Source of the DNA: DATGMB01 sp035293845
Lineage (GTDB): Bacteria; Acidobacteriota; Terriglobia; Bryobacterales; Bryobacteraceae
Assembly (NCBI GenBank): GCA_035293845.1
Contig: DATGMB010000108.1
Span: 1-32,433 of the forward strand
Direction of reading: 5' to 3'
DNA: 32,433 nucleotides
The stretch's first letter is position 1. Each line of letters begins with the position of its first letter. Both the position numbers and the translations under genes were made by a program. This document shows, piece after piece, positions 9,501 to 16,387 of the stretch. The notes beneath the pieces are model-generated. The model worked only from the letters and a program-made list of their open reading frames with translations, was not told where the DNA came from and searched no databases.

Positions 9501-9958
9501 AACGGATCGCGGCCGAAGGAGGGCAGGTTTTCCACTTCGCGCTTCGTGATGGTGCCGGAAATAACCGCGTCCTCCGTATTCAGCAGAGGAACTGCCGCTT
9601 CCGAGACCGTCACCGAGGTGGTGGTCTCGCCCACCGCCATCGTCACATTCAACGACTGAACCTGCTCGCCATTGACGACCACCTCGTCGATCGTCTTGGT
9701 GGCGAAGCCGGTCTTTTCCACGGACATGGAATAAGCGCCGGGCGGCAGGGCGGCGATCGCGTAGGCTCCGGTTTCGTTGCTCTTCGTGGTGCGGACGATA
9801 TTCGTTTCCTTGCTGGTCAGCTTGATGGTCGCGTCCGGCACGGCCCCGCCGGTCGCATCGGAGATCACGCCCTGAATGCCGGCGCGGTACTGAGCCAGCG
9901 CCGCGGCCGCGAACAGCAGTCCGCACAGCGCCAGGCGCTGAGTGATGGCTTTTGTCAT
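6575..9958 (-). CDS. TonB-dependent receptor 1, Oar-like
   Basis: 1127-residue outer-membrane protein. A signal peptide (about 1-22, ending 'AAAALAQ') is followed by a carboxypeptidase-regulatory-like beta-sandwich (about 25-105, 'GVISDATGGAVPDATI'), a plug-like region ('VANNYSAENGRNSGAQI') and a long beta-barrel that ends in the terminal Phe of '...TARFSF', the outer-membrane insertion signature. It is first in an operon with a GH39-like enzyme and a PF10091 glucanase, which suggests import of, or signalling about, oligosaccharides released by them. There is no SusD-like lipoprotein nearby. The ATG at 9958 is supported by the purine-rich AGAGAGG about 5 nt upstream on the minus strand. Transcription probably starts near 10038 under a LacI-type operator. 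The ligand is unknown. Confidence 0.9.
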   Translation of the reverse strand: MTKAITQRLALCGLLFAAAALAQYRAGIQGVISDATGGAVPDATIKLTSKETNIVRTTKSNETGAYAIAALPPGAYSMSVEKTGFATKTIDEVVVNGEQVQSLNVTMAVGETTTSVTVSEAAVPLLNTEDAVISGTITKREVENLPSFGRDPFQLARLAPGVFGDGAISNSGGTTSMPGVNRPSAGAVNSIFFIENGPQVIANGTRQVSNNIQVDGVGVSSLAWAGSAVITPNEESIKEVQVVANNYSAENGRNSGAQILVISQNGTNEYHGSGFFKWHRPGLDAYQRWNGPGNPSPVRRDQNRFNQFGGSVGGPIRKNKLFAFFSYEGLRNSSYNQSTVWFETDQFRNTAGPQGSLARKILSFPGQTPLIVAPSPLSCAQVGLPSTQCHDAPGGLDLGSPLTTPLGTGDPTFGQPGTPYGIGNGFDGVADVQRGIVQTPGRTINAQYNGRLDYHPDDKDMVAFSIYEVPTVAYSINGPARSLNQWVSDRMSRSWTGIWNRTFSPSLVNEARLGLSGWAFDETKSNPQEPWGLPITNFDGAGPVAVQRFGAAGPGVFDQGTWNGKDTLSKVWGRHFLKMGGEYSRGHFLDDSAGSARPTFNFRNLWSFANDAPYQESGTFNPVTGQPTDNQKHLHADILAFFVQDDWKVRPNLTLNLGLRYEYYSPLKANANVISNAVLGQGAAALTNMTLKVGDTLNSTDWKNFGPQLGFSWNPTQFKSKLVLRGGFGIGFNVQQLATLTNGRGNPPWVTSLTLNGSNIYYAVPSNPDQFFGYPANPAAIQTFDPTTGLPASGAPVTLNAFPSDMPTPTTYRYSMEAQYEVAHNWLASVAYQGSQTRNYQRQRELNVIYYPNLNPRVNRLYWFSNDAAAHYNALLTEIQHRFSSQFTIDAQYRFSRNTDQGSQDYYTDPYPYDIKYSNGPSDFDVTHDFKVWGVYTPRIFKGSSQFLHKVADGWALSGIMDTHSGFPWTPTYSNTGCNVVYPNSGYCTLRPAAYLGGAQSDFSNAAFMRPNGDFPNGALSYFTVPAWPATGAPPPPGVGRNSFRGPHYFGLDATLGKSFGIPNSRVFGENARLNLELAAYNVLNKLNLTGINTSISNDGKTSNPLFGQAQGAFAGRIVEVTARFSF

Positions 9959-9990
9959 GTGAACCTCTCTTACCTGGAGACCCCGGTCGG

Positions 9991-10020
9991 AATGGCGGCG
10001 CCACGCGGCGGCCTGCCATT
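9991..10020 (-). promoter_or_regulatory. Inverted repeat in the receptor 1 leader
   Basis: AATGGC (9991-9996) and GCCATT (10015-10020) are perfect inverted repeats within the predicted 80-nt 5' leader. Partly pairing GC-rich sequence lies between them, and the ribosome-binding site is about 20 nt further on. It could be a leader hairpin that affects mRNA stability or translation. No match to a known riboswitch was recognised. Confidence 0.35.
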
Positions 10021-10024
10021 TCTA

Positions 10025-10038
10025 CTAAATCGTTTTAG
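10025..10038. promoter_or_regulatory. LacI-family-type operator
   Basis: CTAAATCGTTTTAG is a 14-bp palindrome with a central CG and one mismatched pair. This is the form of many LacI/GalR-family operators. It lies just downstream of the -10 of a minus-strand promoter, covering the expected start point, where binding would block transcription of receptor 1. No LacI-type gene is in the window, so the regulator would act from elsewhere. Inference from motif shape. Confidence 0.55.
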
Positions 10039-10045
10039 CAACAAT

Positions 10046-10074
10046 AATATATTTCAGTGCTGCGGGGCTGTCAA
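10046..10074 (-). promoter_or_regulatory. Sigma-70-like promoter of the receptor 1 operon
   Basis: On the minus strand there is a perfect TTGACA -35 (10069-10074), a 17-nt spacer and TATATT (5/6) as the -10 (10046-10051). It is one of the best consensus promoters in this GC-rich window. It lies between the regulator stop and receptor 1, reading toward receptor 1, with the LacI-like palindrome immediately downstream. Confidence 0.72.
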
Positions 10075-10092
10075 GAGGCCGGAGCCGGCGCC

Positions 10093-11349
10093 TCAGAGCC
10101 GGTGGAAAGCCACTCTTTCGATCGCGATCGGCGTCCCGGATTTGAAGCGCGCCCGCAGCACCACCTGAAACCACGGCGGGATGCCGCCGGGCTGCGCGCG
10201 CATCCAGCGGACGAACGGCGTGACGTACTCGGGCCGCGTCATGAACTCAACGGCGGCGCGGGTGCTTTCCGTCGAGCTGCCCGCCAGCATGAGCATCTCG
10301 CCGGTGCGGTGCAATCCCGGAAGGCGCGAGATGAGCGCGTGGCCTTCTTCCAGATTGGCCTGGCCGGGCACGAACTTCTCCTCGAAGTCCGCCGGCTCGC
10401 CGGGCCGCGGATGCAGGTTGCGGACGCGCGCGTGGCTGATTTCGAAGTCCTGCTGCACCGGCAGATCGAGCGTCTGCACGTTGTACTTCGGCGGACCGAG
10501 AAAGATGACGTTGAACCGCGAAATGTCCTCCCAGTTCACCTGGTTGCTGGTGCGGAGCGCGAGGTCGCGGCCGCGCGGCAGCAGCAGCCGCGCCAGCTCG
10601 AAAGCCCCCTGCGCCTCGCCGACGCCGGTGTAGGGAAACGCCGGGGCGGCCGCGCTGCCGCCCAAAGCACGCTCGACGCTCCGCACCGAATCCGCCTGCG
10701 CGGCGCTATCCCACGTATTCAGAGCGGGATCGCGGAAGAACGAGCTGCCGATTTTCTCGAACAGCGGCGTGCCGATCACGACCAGAATGGGTCTCGATCC
10801 GGCCAGCAGCGGTTTCCATAGCTCCTCCATCTCGGCATTCCAGCCCTCGGCCACGGGACCGGGAGCGACGCCCGGCCGCACGCGCGCAATGTACCAGCCG
10901 GCCGCGAGCAAGCCGGCTAAAATCGCCACGCCACCGGCGATTGCCCACCAGTGCCGCGGGTTCCGCGCCGGCCGCGCGGCAGCGGGTTCCGCCGCGATCA
11001 CCTCCCGGGGCCGGAACTCCAGGCGGAAATGACCCTTGGGCAGCTCGACAATCCAAGGGTCATGCTGGCCTTCGGTCCGGTAGTACTCGTCCAGCTTCTG
11101 CCGCAGTTTTCCCGCCTGGACCCGCACCGAGGAATCGGTCTGCGGGTCATAATCCGCGGGTTTGCCGAATGCCTGCACCCCGATCGTGTATTCCTTGGGG
11201 TCGGCCTCGGAATCCTCGACGGCCTGCCGCCCCAGGTAGTCCAGAAGCCGCTTCAGCACCTCGGTATTGCGGAAGGTGCGGCTCTCCAGGATCGTGCGGA
11301 CCTGGGCGGCGCGGCCATCTGGGGTTACGTTCACGGTGGCGGAACTCAC
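10093..11349 (-). CDS. Single-pass membrane protein with putative winged-helix-like N-domain (regulator-like)
   Basis: 418 residues. The N-terminal region (about 15-112) resembles a domain found at the front of many acidobacterial and proteobacterial regulators, some annotated 'adenylate cyclase'. Its signatures are 'LKRLLDYLGRQAV', 'KEYTIGVQAFGK', 'DPQTDSSVRVQAGKLRQKL' and 'ELPKGHF'. One membrane helix lies near 133-157 ('WWAIAGGVAILAGLLAAGW'), and a periplasmic domain of about 250 residues without a motif known to me follows. The layout recalls CadC/ToxR-style membrane regulators with a cytoplasmic effector domain and an external sensor. DNA binding is inferred. The start codon is GTG at 11349, with AAGG 6 nt upstream. 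It lies between two glycan-use operons, diverging from one and upstream of the other, so a local regulatory role is plausible. Confidence 0.65.
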   Translation of the reverse strand: MSSATVNVTPDGRAAQVRTILESRTFRNTEVLKRLLDYLGRQAVEDSEADPKEYTIGVQAFGKPADYDPQTDSSVRVQAGKLRQKLDEYYRTEGQHDPWIVELPKGHFRLEFRPREVIAAEPAAARPARNPRHWWAIAGGVAILAGLLAAGWYIARVRPGVAPGPVAEGWNAEMEELWKPLLAGSRPILVVIGTPLFEKIGSSFFRDPALNTWDSAAQADSVRSVERALGGSAAAPAFPYTGVGEAQGAFELARLLLPRGRDLALRTSNQVNWEDISRFNVIFLGPPKYNVQTLDLPVQQDFEISHARVRNLHPRPGEPADFEEKFVPGQANLEEGHALISRLPGLHRTGEMLMLAGSSTESTRAAVEFMTRPEYVTPFVRWMRAQPGGIPPWFQVVLRARFKSGTPIAIERVAFHRL

Positions 11350-11368
11350 TGAAAACCTTAAGTTACCA

Positions 11369-11387
11369 CGGTGAATATCCGGTGAAT
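11369..11387. promoter_or_regulatory. Direct repeat CGGTGAAT in divergent promoter region
   Basis: CGGTGAAT occurs at 11369-11376 and again at 11380-11387, exactly 11 bp apart (one helical turn), between the regulator and the GH2-esterase gene. Direct repeats with this pitch are typical of sites for tandem-binding winged-helix regulators. Function is inferred only. Confidence 0.35.
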
Positions 11388-11444
11388 TTCCGCCAGTTTC
11401 TTGACGGGTTCGGCGCGCGGTCCGACACTCGGAGTGAACCCAGC

Positions 11445-14400
11445 ATGAGCCTCCGCTGTCTCCTCCTCGCCGCCGCGTGCGCGTCCGCGCTGGCCGCCGC
11501 CCCCCGCATCGAGAAAACCATCGACCGCGACTGGACCTTTCAATATGCCCCGCAGCCGGAGCCGAACCTCGCGGCAGCCCGGCCGGATTTCGACGACGGA
11601 CACTGGCAGGCGATCGCGATACCTCACACCTGGAGCACCTACGAGACCAGCGGGGACCTCCATCCCTTCATCCGCTCCGCGGCCGAGCGCGACGACTCCT
11701 ACTGGTGGTACGGCTGGGGATGGTACCGGAAGCGGCTGGTCATCGGCAAGGAATACGCCGGGCGGCTCATCGCGATCGAGTTCGATGGGGTGCAGAAGTA
11801 TTCCCGGATCTACTTCAATGGCGAGCTGGTGGGCGAGCACAAAGGCGGCTACACCAGCTTTTCCGTGGATGTGACGAAGCAGGTGAAGTTCGGGCAGGAA
11901 AATGTCCTGGCCGTGCAGGTATCGAACCGCCGCGACGACGATTTCGGCCACATTCCGCCCATGACGGCCGGCAATTTCGATGTTTACGGCGGCATCTACC
12001 GCGATGTCCGGCTGGTCATCCGGGACCGCCTGTCGATCCCGTTCCAGGGCTCGGCGGAGCAGGAGGGCGGCACCTTCGTCACCACGCCGGAGGTGAGCGC
12101 CCAACGGGGAACGGTGGACGTCCGCACCTGGGTCCGAAACGACTACCCCGAAGCCCGCGACTGCGTCCTGGTCACGACGGTCCGCGACGCCGCGGGCCGC
12201 ACCGTGCTCCAGGCGACCGCGCGGGAGCGTATCGCGCCCGGCGAGTTGCACGAGTTCCACCAGGCGGTGGGCGCGGTCGATCATCCGCAGCTCTGGTCGC
12301 CGGATCATCCGTACCTGTACAGCGTCACCAGCGAAGTCCGCGACGGCAGCCGCGCGACCGATACCTACCGCTCGCCGCTCGGCTTCCGCTGGTTTTCCTG
12401 GAACCATGCGGAAAAGCGGCTCTATCTGAACGGCGCGAAGCTGGTGCTGCGCGGCATCAACCGGCACCAGGAGTACCCGTGGCTCGGCGACGCCATCCCC
12501 AAGTGGATCCACGAGCACGACCTCGAAGATATCCGCCACAACATGGGGCTATATTTCCAGCGCACGGTCCACTACCCGAATGACCCCTACGTTTACGATC
12601 TCTCCGACCGGCTCGGCATCATCACCATCGAAGAGCTGCCCAATATCAAGGACATCCCCTTCGGCCGGGACGTGCAGCGGAGCATGCTGACGGAGGCGAT
12701 CCGCCGCGACCGCAACCATCCCAGCATTTTCATCTGGTCGATCGGCAACGAGACCGACCACCCGGCCGATTCCGCGTGGGCGCATGCCGAGGACACCACC
12801 CGCATCATCTATTTGCGGCGCGGCGAAAACGGCGGCGATTTCGTGCAGCTCACGGATGCCGACCTGCCGATCGAAAACCTGCTCCGCTGCACCGTTCGCG
12901 GCTGGTACACGAGCGACGACCGCGATTTCGGCCCCGCCACGCGCAATCCCGAAAGCGGCCAGATCACCGGCACCGAGCTCTGGCAGCACGAGACCGACGC
13001 GCGCAGCCCGAAGCTGGCGGATGACAACGTGGTAGTCTGGCTCTACGCCGACCACGGCGCCGACAGAGAATACAAAAACTCGCCCCTGCTCCACATCAAC
13101 CCCAAGGGCTGGACCGATATGTACCGCTTCCCCAAGTACGTCTACTTTCTGTGGCAGGCGAATTTCACGGCGAAGCCCATGGCGTATATCCTGCCGCACT
13201 ACTGGCGCGAGCAGTACCTGGGGCAGCGCAAGCCCATCGTGGTCGATTCCAATTGCGACGAGGTTACGCTGAAGGTGAACGGCGCGACCATCGGCACGGC
13301 GCGCCCGTCGGCCGCTAACAACCACAGCGTTACGTTCGACAACGTCGAGATCCGGCGCGGAACGATTTCCGTCGAGGGCCGCAAGGACGGCGAGCGCATC
13401 ACGTATTCCCAGACGATGGCAGGCAAGCCCGCGCGGCTGATTCTTAAGGCTTCCGCGCCCACGATTCCCGCCGACCGCTCCGGGATCGACATCCTCTCCG
13501 CAGACATCGTCGATGCCGCGGGAGTGCACGTCTACGGCGCCCGGCCGCCACTCACCTGGACCGTGACAGGCCCGGCGACGCTGGTGGGCCCCGCGGTGTA
13601 CGAATCGGATTTCGACAAGAAAGAGGCCATGGAGGGCACGATGTACATCGACGCGCCCGTGGCCAATCTGGTCCGGTCGACCGCCACGCCCGGCGCCATT
13701 CACGTCAAGGTGTCCGCCCCCGGCCTCGAACCCGCCGACGTGACCGTTTCTTCCGTTGCGCCGCCGGATGACCGCGTGCCCGGCATCACCGAGCCGCCAG
13801 TCGCGGATCGCGGGCGCGTCCACGTCTCGCGCGTCCAGAGCTTCCAGCCGGTGAAGGTTACGGGCAAGCTGAAATTTTCGGCGGACGCCAAGCCCGGCTG
13901 GGCGCTCGATGAGCAGCGCCGGAAGATCAAATCGACGCTGTTCGTGCCCGATCCGCTGCCGGCGCTCGAAACCGAAAACTACGGCCAGTTCGAGCCGGCG
14001 CCCGGCGTGGTCGCCGAGCGCGTCAGCTATGCGACGGCATACGGTTTGCGAATCCCGGCGATCGTCTACCGGCCGAAGCAACTGCCGGCGGCGAAAATGC
14101 CGGGGTTGATCGTGGTGAACGGCCACGGCGGCGACAAGTACAGTTGGTATGCCTTCTACGCCGGCATCCTCTACGCGCAGGCTGGAGCCGTGGTTCTCAC
14201 CTACGATCCGATCGGCGAAGGCGAGCGTAACGCGCAGCGCAAGAGCGGCACGCGGCAGCACGACCGTAATGTGGATCCGCCGGAAATGGCGCGCCGCATG
14301 GGCGGGCTGATGATGACGGACGTCATGCAGGCCACCTCCTACCTGGCGCAGCGGACGGATGTCGACCCCAAACGGCTCGGCGCAGTCGGGTATTCGATGG

Positions 14401-15059
14401 GATCGTTCGTACTCGGCCTCGCCTGCGCGGTCGAGACGCGGCTGAACTCCTGCGTGCTGACGGGCGGCGGCAACCTCGACGGCCCCGGCGGATACTGGGA
14501 CTCCAGCAGCAAGAAGATGTGCCAGGCGATCCCGTACCAGTCGCTCGCGTTTCTCGGCGACCGCGGCGCGGCGCTCTACAATCTGCACGCGAATCGCGGC
14601 GCCACCCTGATCTTCAACGGCTCGGCCGATGAAGTGGTGGACATCGAAAAGACCGGCGGCGCTGCGTTCTTCGAGGACCTCCGCAAGCGCGTGATCGCTC
14701 TCCACGGCAGCGACCGCAACGTCTTCGATTTCGGCTTCAACCCCGGCAGCAGCCACCGCCCGTATTTTCTGACGCGCCCCGTCGCGCTGTGGCTCGAAAA
14801 GCACCTGCAATTCCCCAACTGGACGGCGGAATCGATCGCCCGCATGCCGGAGACGCACATTTCGGAATGGGCCTCGCAGAACGGCGTACCCATGGACAAG
14901 CTTTACGCGACGGAAGCGCGGGAGGGAGGCACGCGCGCGCTGGGTAGCGGCATTCCCAATGTGCCGCACGACCAGCTCGACGCCCTCCCGCGCCAGCGCT
15001 GGGACGAGGACAAAGAGAAGTACATTTACGAAACATGGCTCAAGAACGCCAGACCGTAA
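11445..15059 (+). CDS. Exported GH2 glycosidase fused to an alpha/beta-hydrolase esterase
   Basis: 1204-residue bifunctional enzyme starting at the signal peptide 'MSLRCLLLAAACASALAAA', with GGAG upstream. The frame is open from 10941, but that stretch overlaps the regulator and looks non-coding. Residues about 25-210 form the GH2 jelly-roll sugar-binding domain, and an Ig-like domain follows. The TIM barrel has 'GINRHQEYPW' near 336 and the acid/base E436 in 'IWSIGNETD'. Where the nucleophile Glu is expected, the sequence reads 'WLYADHGADREY', giving D536. Beta-sandwich domains run to about 790. The C-terminal third is an alpha/beta-hydrolase of the acetyl-xylan-esterase/dienelactone-hydrolase kind with 'VNGHGGDKYSW' near 893 and a likely triad S984 ('GYSMGS'), D1062 and H1104. 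It would remove an ester and a sugar from the same glycan. It is the first gene of the operon with GH28 and receptor 2. Confidence 0.85.
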   Translation: MSLRCLLLAAACASALAAAPRIEKTIDRDWTFQYAPQPEPNLAAARPDFDDGHWQAIAIPHTWSTYETSGDLHPFIRSAAERDDSYWWYGWGWYRKRLVIGKEYAGRLIAIEFDGVQKYSRIYFNGELVGEHKGGYTSFSVDVTKQVKFGQENVLAVQVSNRRDDDFGHIPPMTAGNFDVYGGIYRDVRLVIRDRLSIPFQGSAEQEGGTFVTTPEVSAQRGTVDVRTWVRNDYPEARDCVLVTTVRDAAGRTVLQATARERIAPGELHEFHQAVGAVDHPQLWSPDHPYLYSVTSEVRDGSRATDTYRSPLGFRWFSWNHAEKRLYLNGAKLVLRGINRHQEYPWLGDAIPKWIHEHDLEDIRHNMGLYFQRTVHYPNDPYVYDLSDRLGIITIEELPNIKDIPFGRDVQRSMLTEAIRRDRNHPSIFIWSIGNETDHPADSAWAHAEDTTRIIYLRRGENGGDFVQLTDADLPIENLLRCTVRGWYTSDDRDFGPATRNPESGQITGTELWQHETDARSPKLADDNVVVWLYADHGADREYKNSPLLHINPKGWTDMYRFPKYVYFLWQANFTAKPMAYILPHYWREQYLGQRKPIVVDSNCDEVTLKVNGATIGTARPSAANNHSVTFDNVEIRRGTISVEGRKDGERITYSQTMAGKPARLILKASAPTIPADRSGIDILSADIVDAAGVHVYGARPPLTWTVTGPATLVGPAVYESDFDKKEAMEGTMYIDAPVANLVRSTATPGAIHVKVSAPGLEPADVTVSSVAPPDDRVPGITEPPVADRGRVHVSRVQSFQPVKVTGKLKFSADAKPGWALDEQRRKIKSTLFVPDPLPALETENYGQFEPAPGVVAERVSYATAYGLRIPAIVYRPKQLPAAKMPGLIVVNGHGGDKYSWYAFYAGILYAQAGAVVLTYDPIGEGERNAQRKSGTRQHDRNVDPPEMARRMGGLMMTDVMQATSYLAQRTDVDPKRLGAVGYSMGSFVLGLACAVETRLNSCVLTGGGNLDGPGGYWDSSSKKMCQAIPYQSLAFLGDRGAALYNLHANRGATLIFNGSADEVVDIEKTGGAAFFEDLRKRVIALHGSDRNVFDFGFNPGSSHRPYFLTRPVALWLEKHLQFPNWTAESIARMPETHISEWASQNGVPMDKLYATEAREGGTRALGSGIPNVPHDQLDALPRQRWDEDKEKYIYETWLKNARP

Positions 15060-16387
15060 TCCGCGCCGCCGCAGCGCTTCTCACCGCGGCCGTGGCGGTG
15101 TGCGCCGCCGATTTCGACGTGAAATCCTACGGCGCGGCGGGCGACGGCCGCACGCTCGATACCGCGGCCATCCAGAAGGCCATCGACGCCGCGGGCGCGC
15201 ACGGCGGCACGGTGGTGTTCCCGGCCGGCCGGTTCCTGAGCGGCACGATCACGCTCCGCTCCAACGTCACGCTGCACCTTTCTCCTGGCGCTGTCCTGCT
15301 GGGCAGCACGCGCATGGCGGACTACAATCCCAAGCATCTGATCTATGCGACAGGCGTCGAAAATATCGCGATCGAAGGCGGCGGAACGATCGACGGCCAG
15401 GGCGACGCCTTCCTCGATCAAAACCTCAAGCCGCTTCCCCGCCCCAGCCCGCTCATCGAGATCTGGGATTCGCGCAACGTCCGCATCGAGGACATCACCA
15501 TCCGCCGCGCGCCCGCCTGGACGATCCATCCCAAAAATTGCGACGGCGTCAAAATCCGCGGCATCGAACTGCTGAACAATCTGCGCGGCATCAACACGGA
15601 CGGCATCGACATCGACTCGACGCGAAACGCGATCGTTTCCGACAGCCACATCGAAGCGGGCGACGACTGCATCGTGCTCAAGACAACCAACCGCGGCGCG
15701 GCGCCCATCGAACCGACGGAAAACGTGACCGTCACCAACTGCGTGCTGGTCAGCGCGGCCTCCGCTCTCAAGCTCGGCACCGAGAGCTACGGCGATTTCC
15801 GGCACTGCGTATTCTCCAACTGCGTGATCCGCGATTCCCGCACCGGCATCGCCCTGCTCGCGATGGACGGCGGCACGATGGAGGACATCCGCTTCCAGAA
15901 CATTGTGATGACCACGCTGCCGAAGTGGGGCCAGGGCGTGGAGTGGCCGATTGCCGTCGAAGTCGACAAGCGCGCGGCCGGCTCCCGCCTCAGCCAGATC
16001 CGCGACGTCGCGTTCAGTGACCTCACGATGTACACCAAGGGCCGCGTGCTGGCGCAGGGGCTGCCCGAAAGCCCCATCGAAAACCTGAGCTTTCGCAACA
16101 TCCTGATGCGGATGACGGGTTATGAGGAGATCGCCCGGGTGAAGAAGATGAGCGGCGGCGCCAAGCGCGGCCTCGCCGGTCTTCCGGACTACGGCCCCAC
16201 CCCGGCGGCCATGATATTCGCTTATATCCACGGACTCGCGCTGGACGGCTTCGGCACTCTCTGGCCCGCCGGCGCGGGTCCGGAGCGCGCCGCCGTATTC
16301 GGCGATCGTTTGCAAGACGTTTGGATTTCCGGCCACCGCGATACGCGGACCATTCATATCGAAAACTCCACTGAGGTTCATCCATGA
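15035..16387 (+). CDS. Exported GH28 family pectinase-like hydrolase
   Basis: 450-residue right-handed beta-helix enzyme of GH28 (polygalacturonase and rhamnogalacturonan hydrolase family). It has an opening 'FDVKSYGAAGDGRTLDTAAIQKAID' block, split here over residues 29-53, then the catalytic motifs 'NTDGIDID' with D189 and 'GDDCIVLKT' with D210 and D211, and 'ALKLGTES' afterwards. A signal peptide covers roughly residues 1-27 (hydrophobic 'AAAALLTAAVAVCA'). The start at 15035 overlaps the 3' end of the GH2-esterase gene by 25 bp, and the end overlaps the receptor 2 start by 4 bp (ATGA), so translation is likely coupled throughout. Family knowledge points to galacturonic-acid or rhamnogalacturonan backbones. 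The exact linkage cannot be read from the sequence. Confidence 0.9.
   Translation: MAQERQTVIRAAAALLTAAVAVCAADFDVKSYGAAGDGRTLDTAAIQKAIDAAGAHGGTVVFPAGRFLSGTITLRSNVTLHLSPGAVLLGSTRMADYNPKHLIYATGVENIAIEGGGTIDGQGDAFLDQNLKPLPRPSPLIEIWDSRNVRIEDITIRRAPAWTIHPKNCDGVKIRGIELLNNLRGINTDGIDIDSTRNAIVSDSHIEAGDDCIVLKTTNRGAAPIEPTENVTVTNCVLVSAASALKLGTESYGDFRHCVFSNCVIRDSRTGIALLAMDGGTMEDIRFQNIVMTTLPKWGQGVEWPIAVEVDKRAAGSRLSQIRDVAFSDLTMYTKGRVLAQGLPESPIENLSFRNILMRMTGYEEIARVKKMSGGAKRGLAGLPDYGPTPAAMIFAYIHGLALDGFGTLWPAGAGPERAAVFGDRLQDVWISGHRDTRTIHIENSTEVHP

Noticed and set aside
10941..11444. In-frame N-terminal extension of the GH2-esterase
   Set aside because: It overlaps the regulator gene antisense and precedes a clear signal peptide. 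The translation is Pro/Arg/Ser-rich without features.
12549..14969. Open frame of about 800 codons on the minus strand within the GH2-esterase gene
   Set aside because: Antisense of a gene with intact catalytic motifs. Composition is typical of a GC-driven shadow frame.
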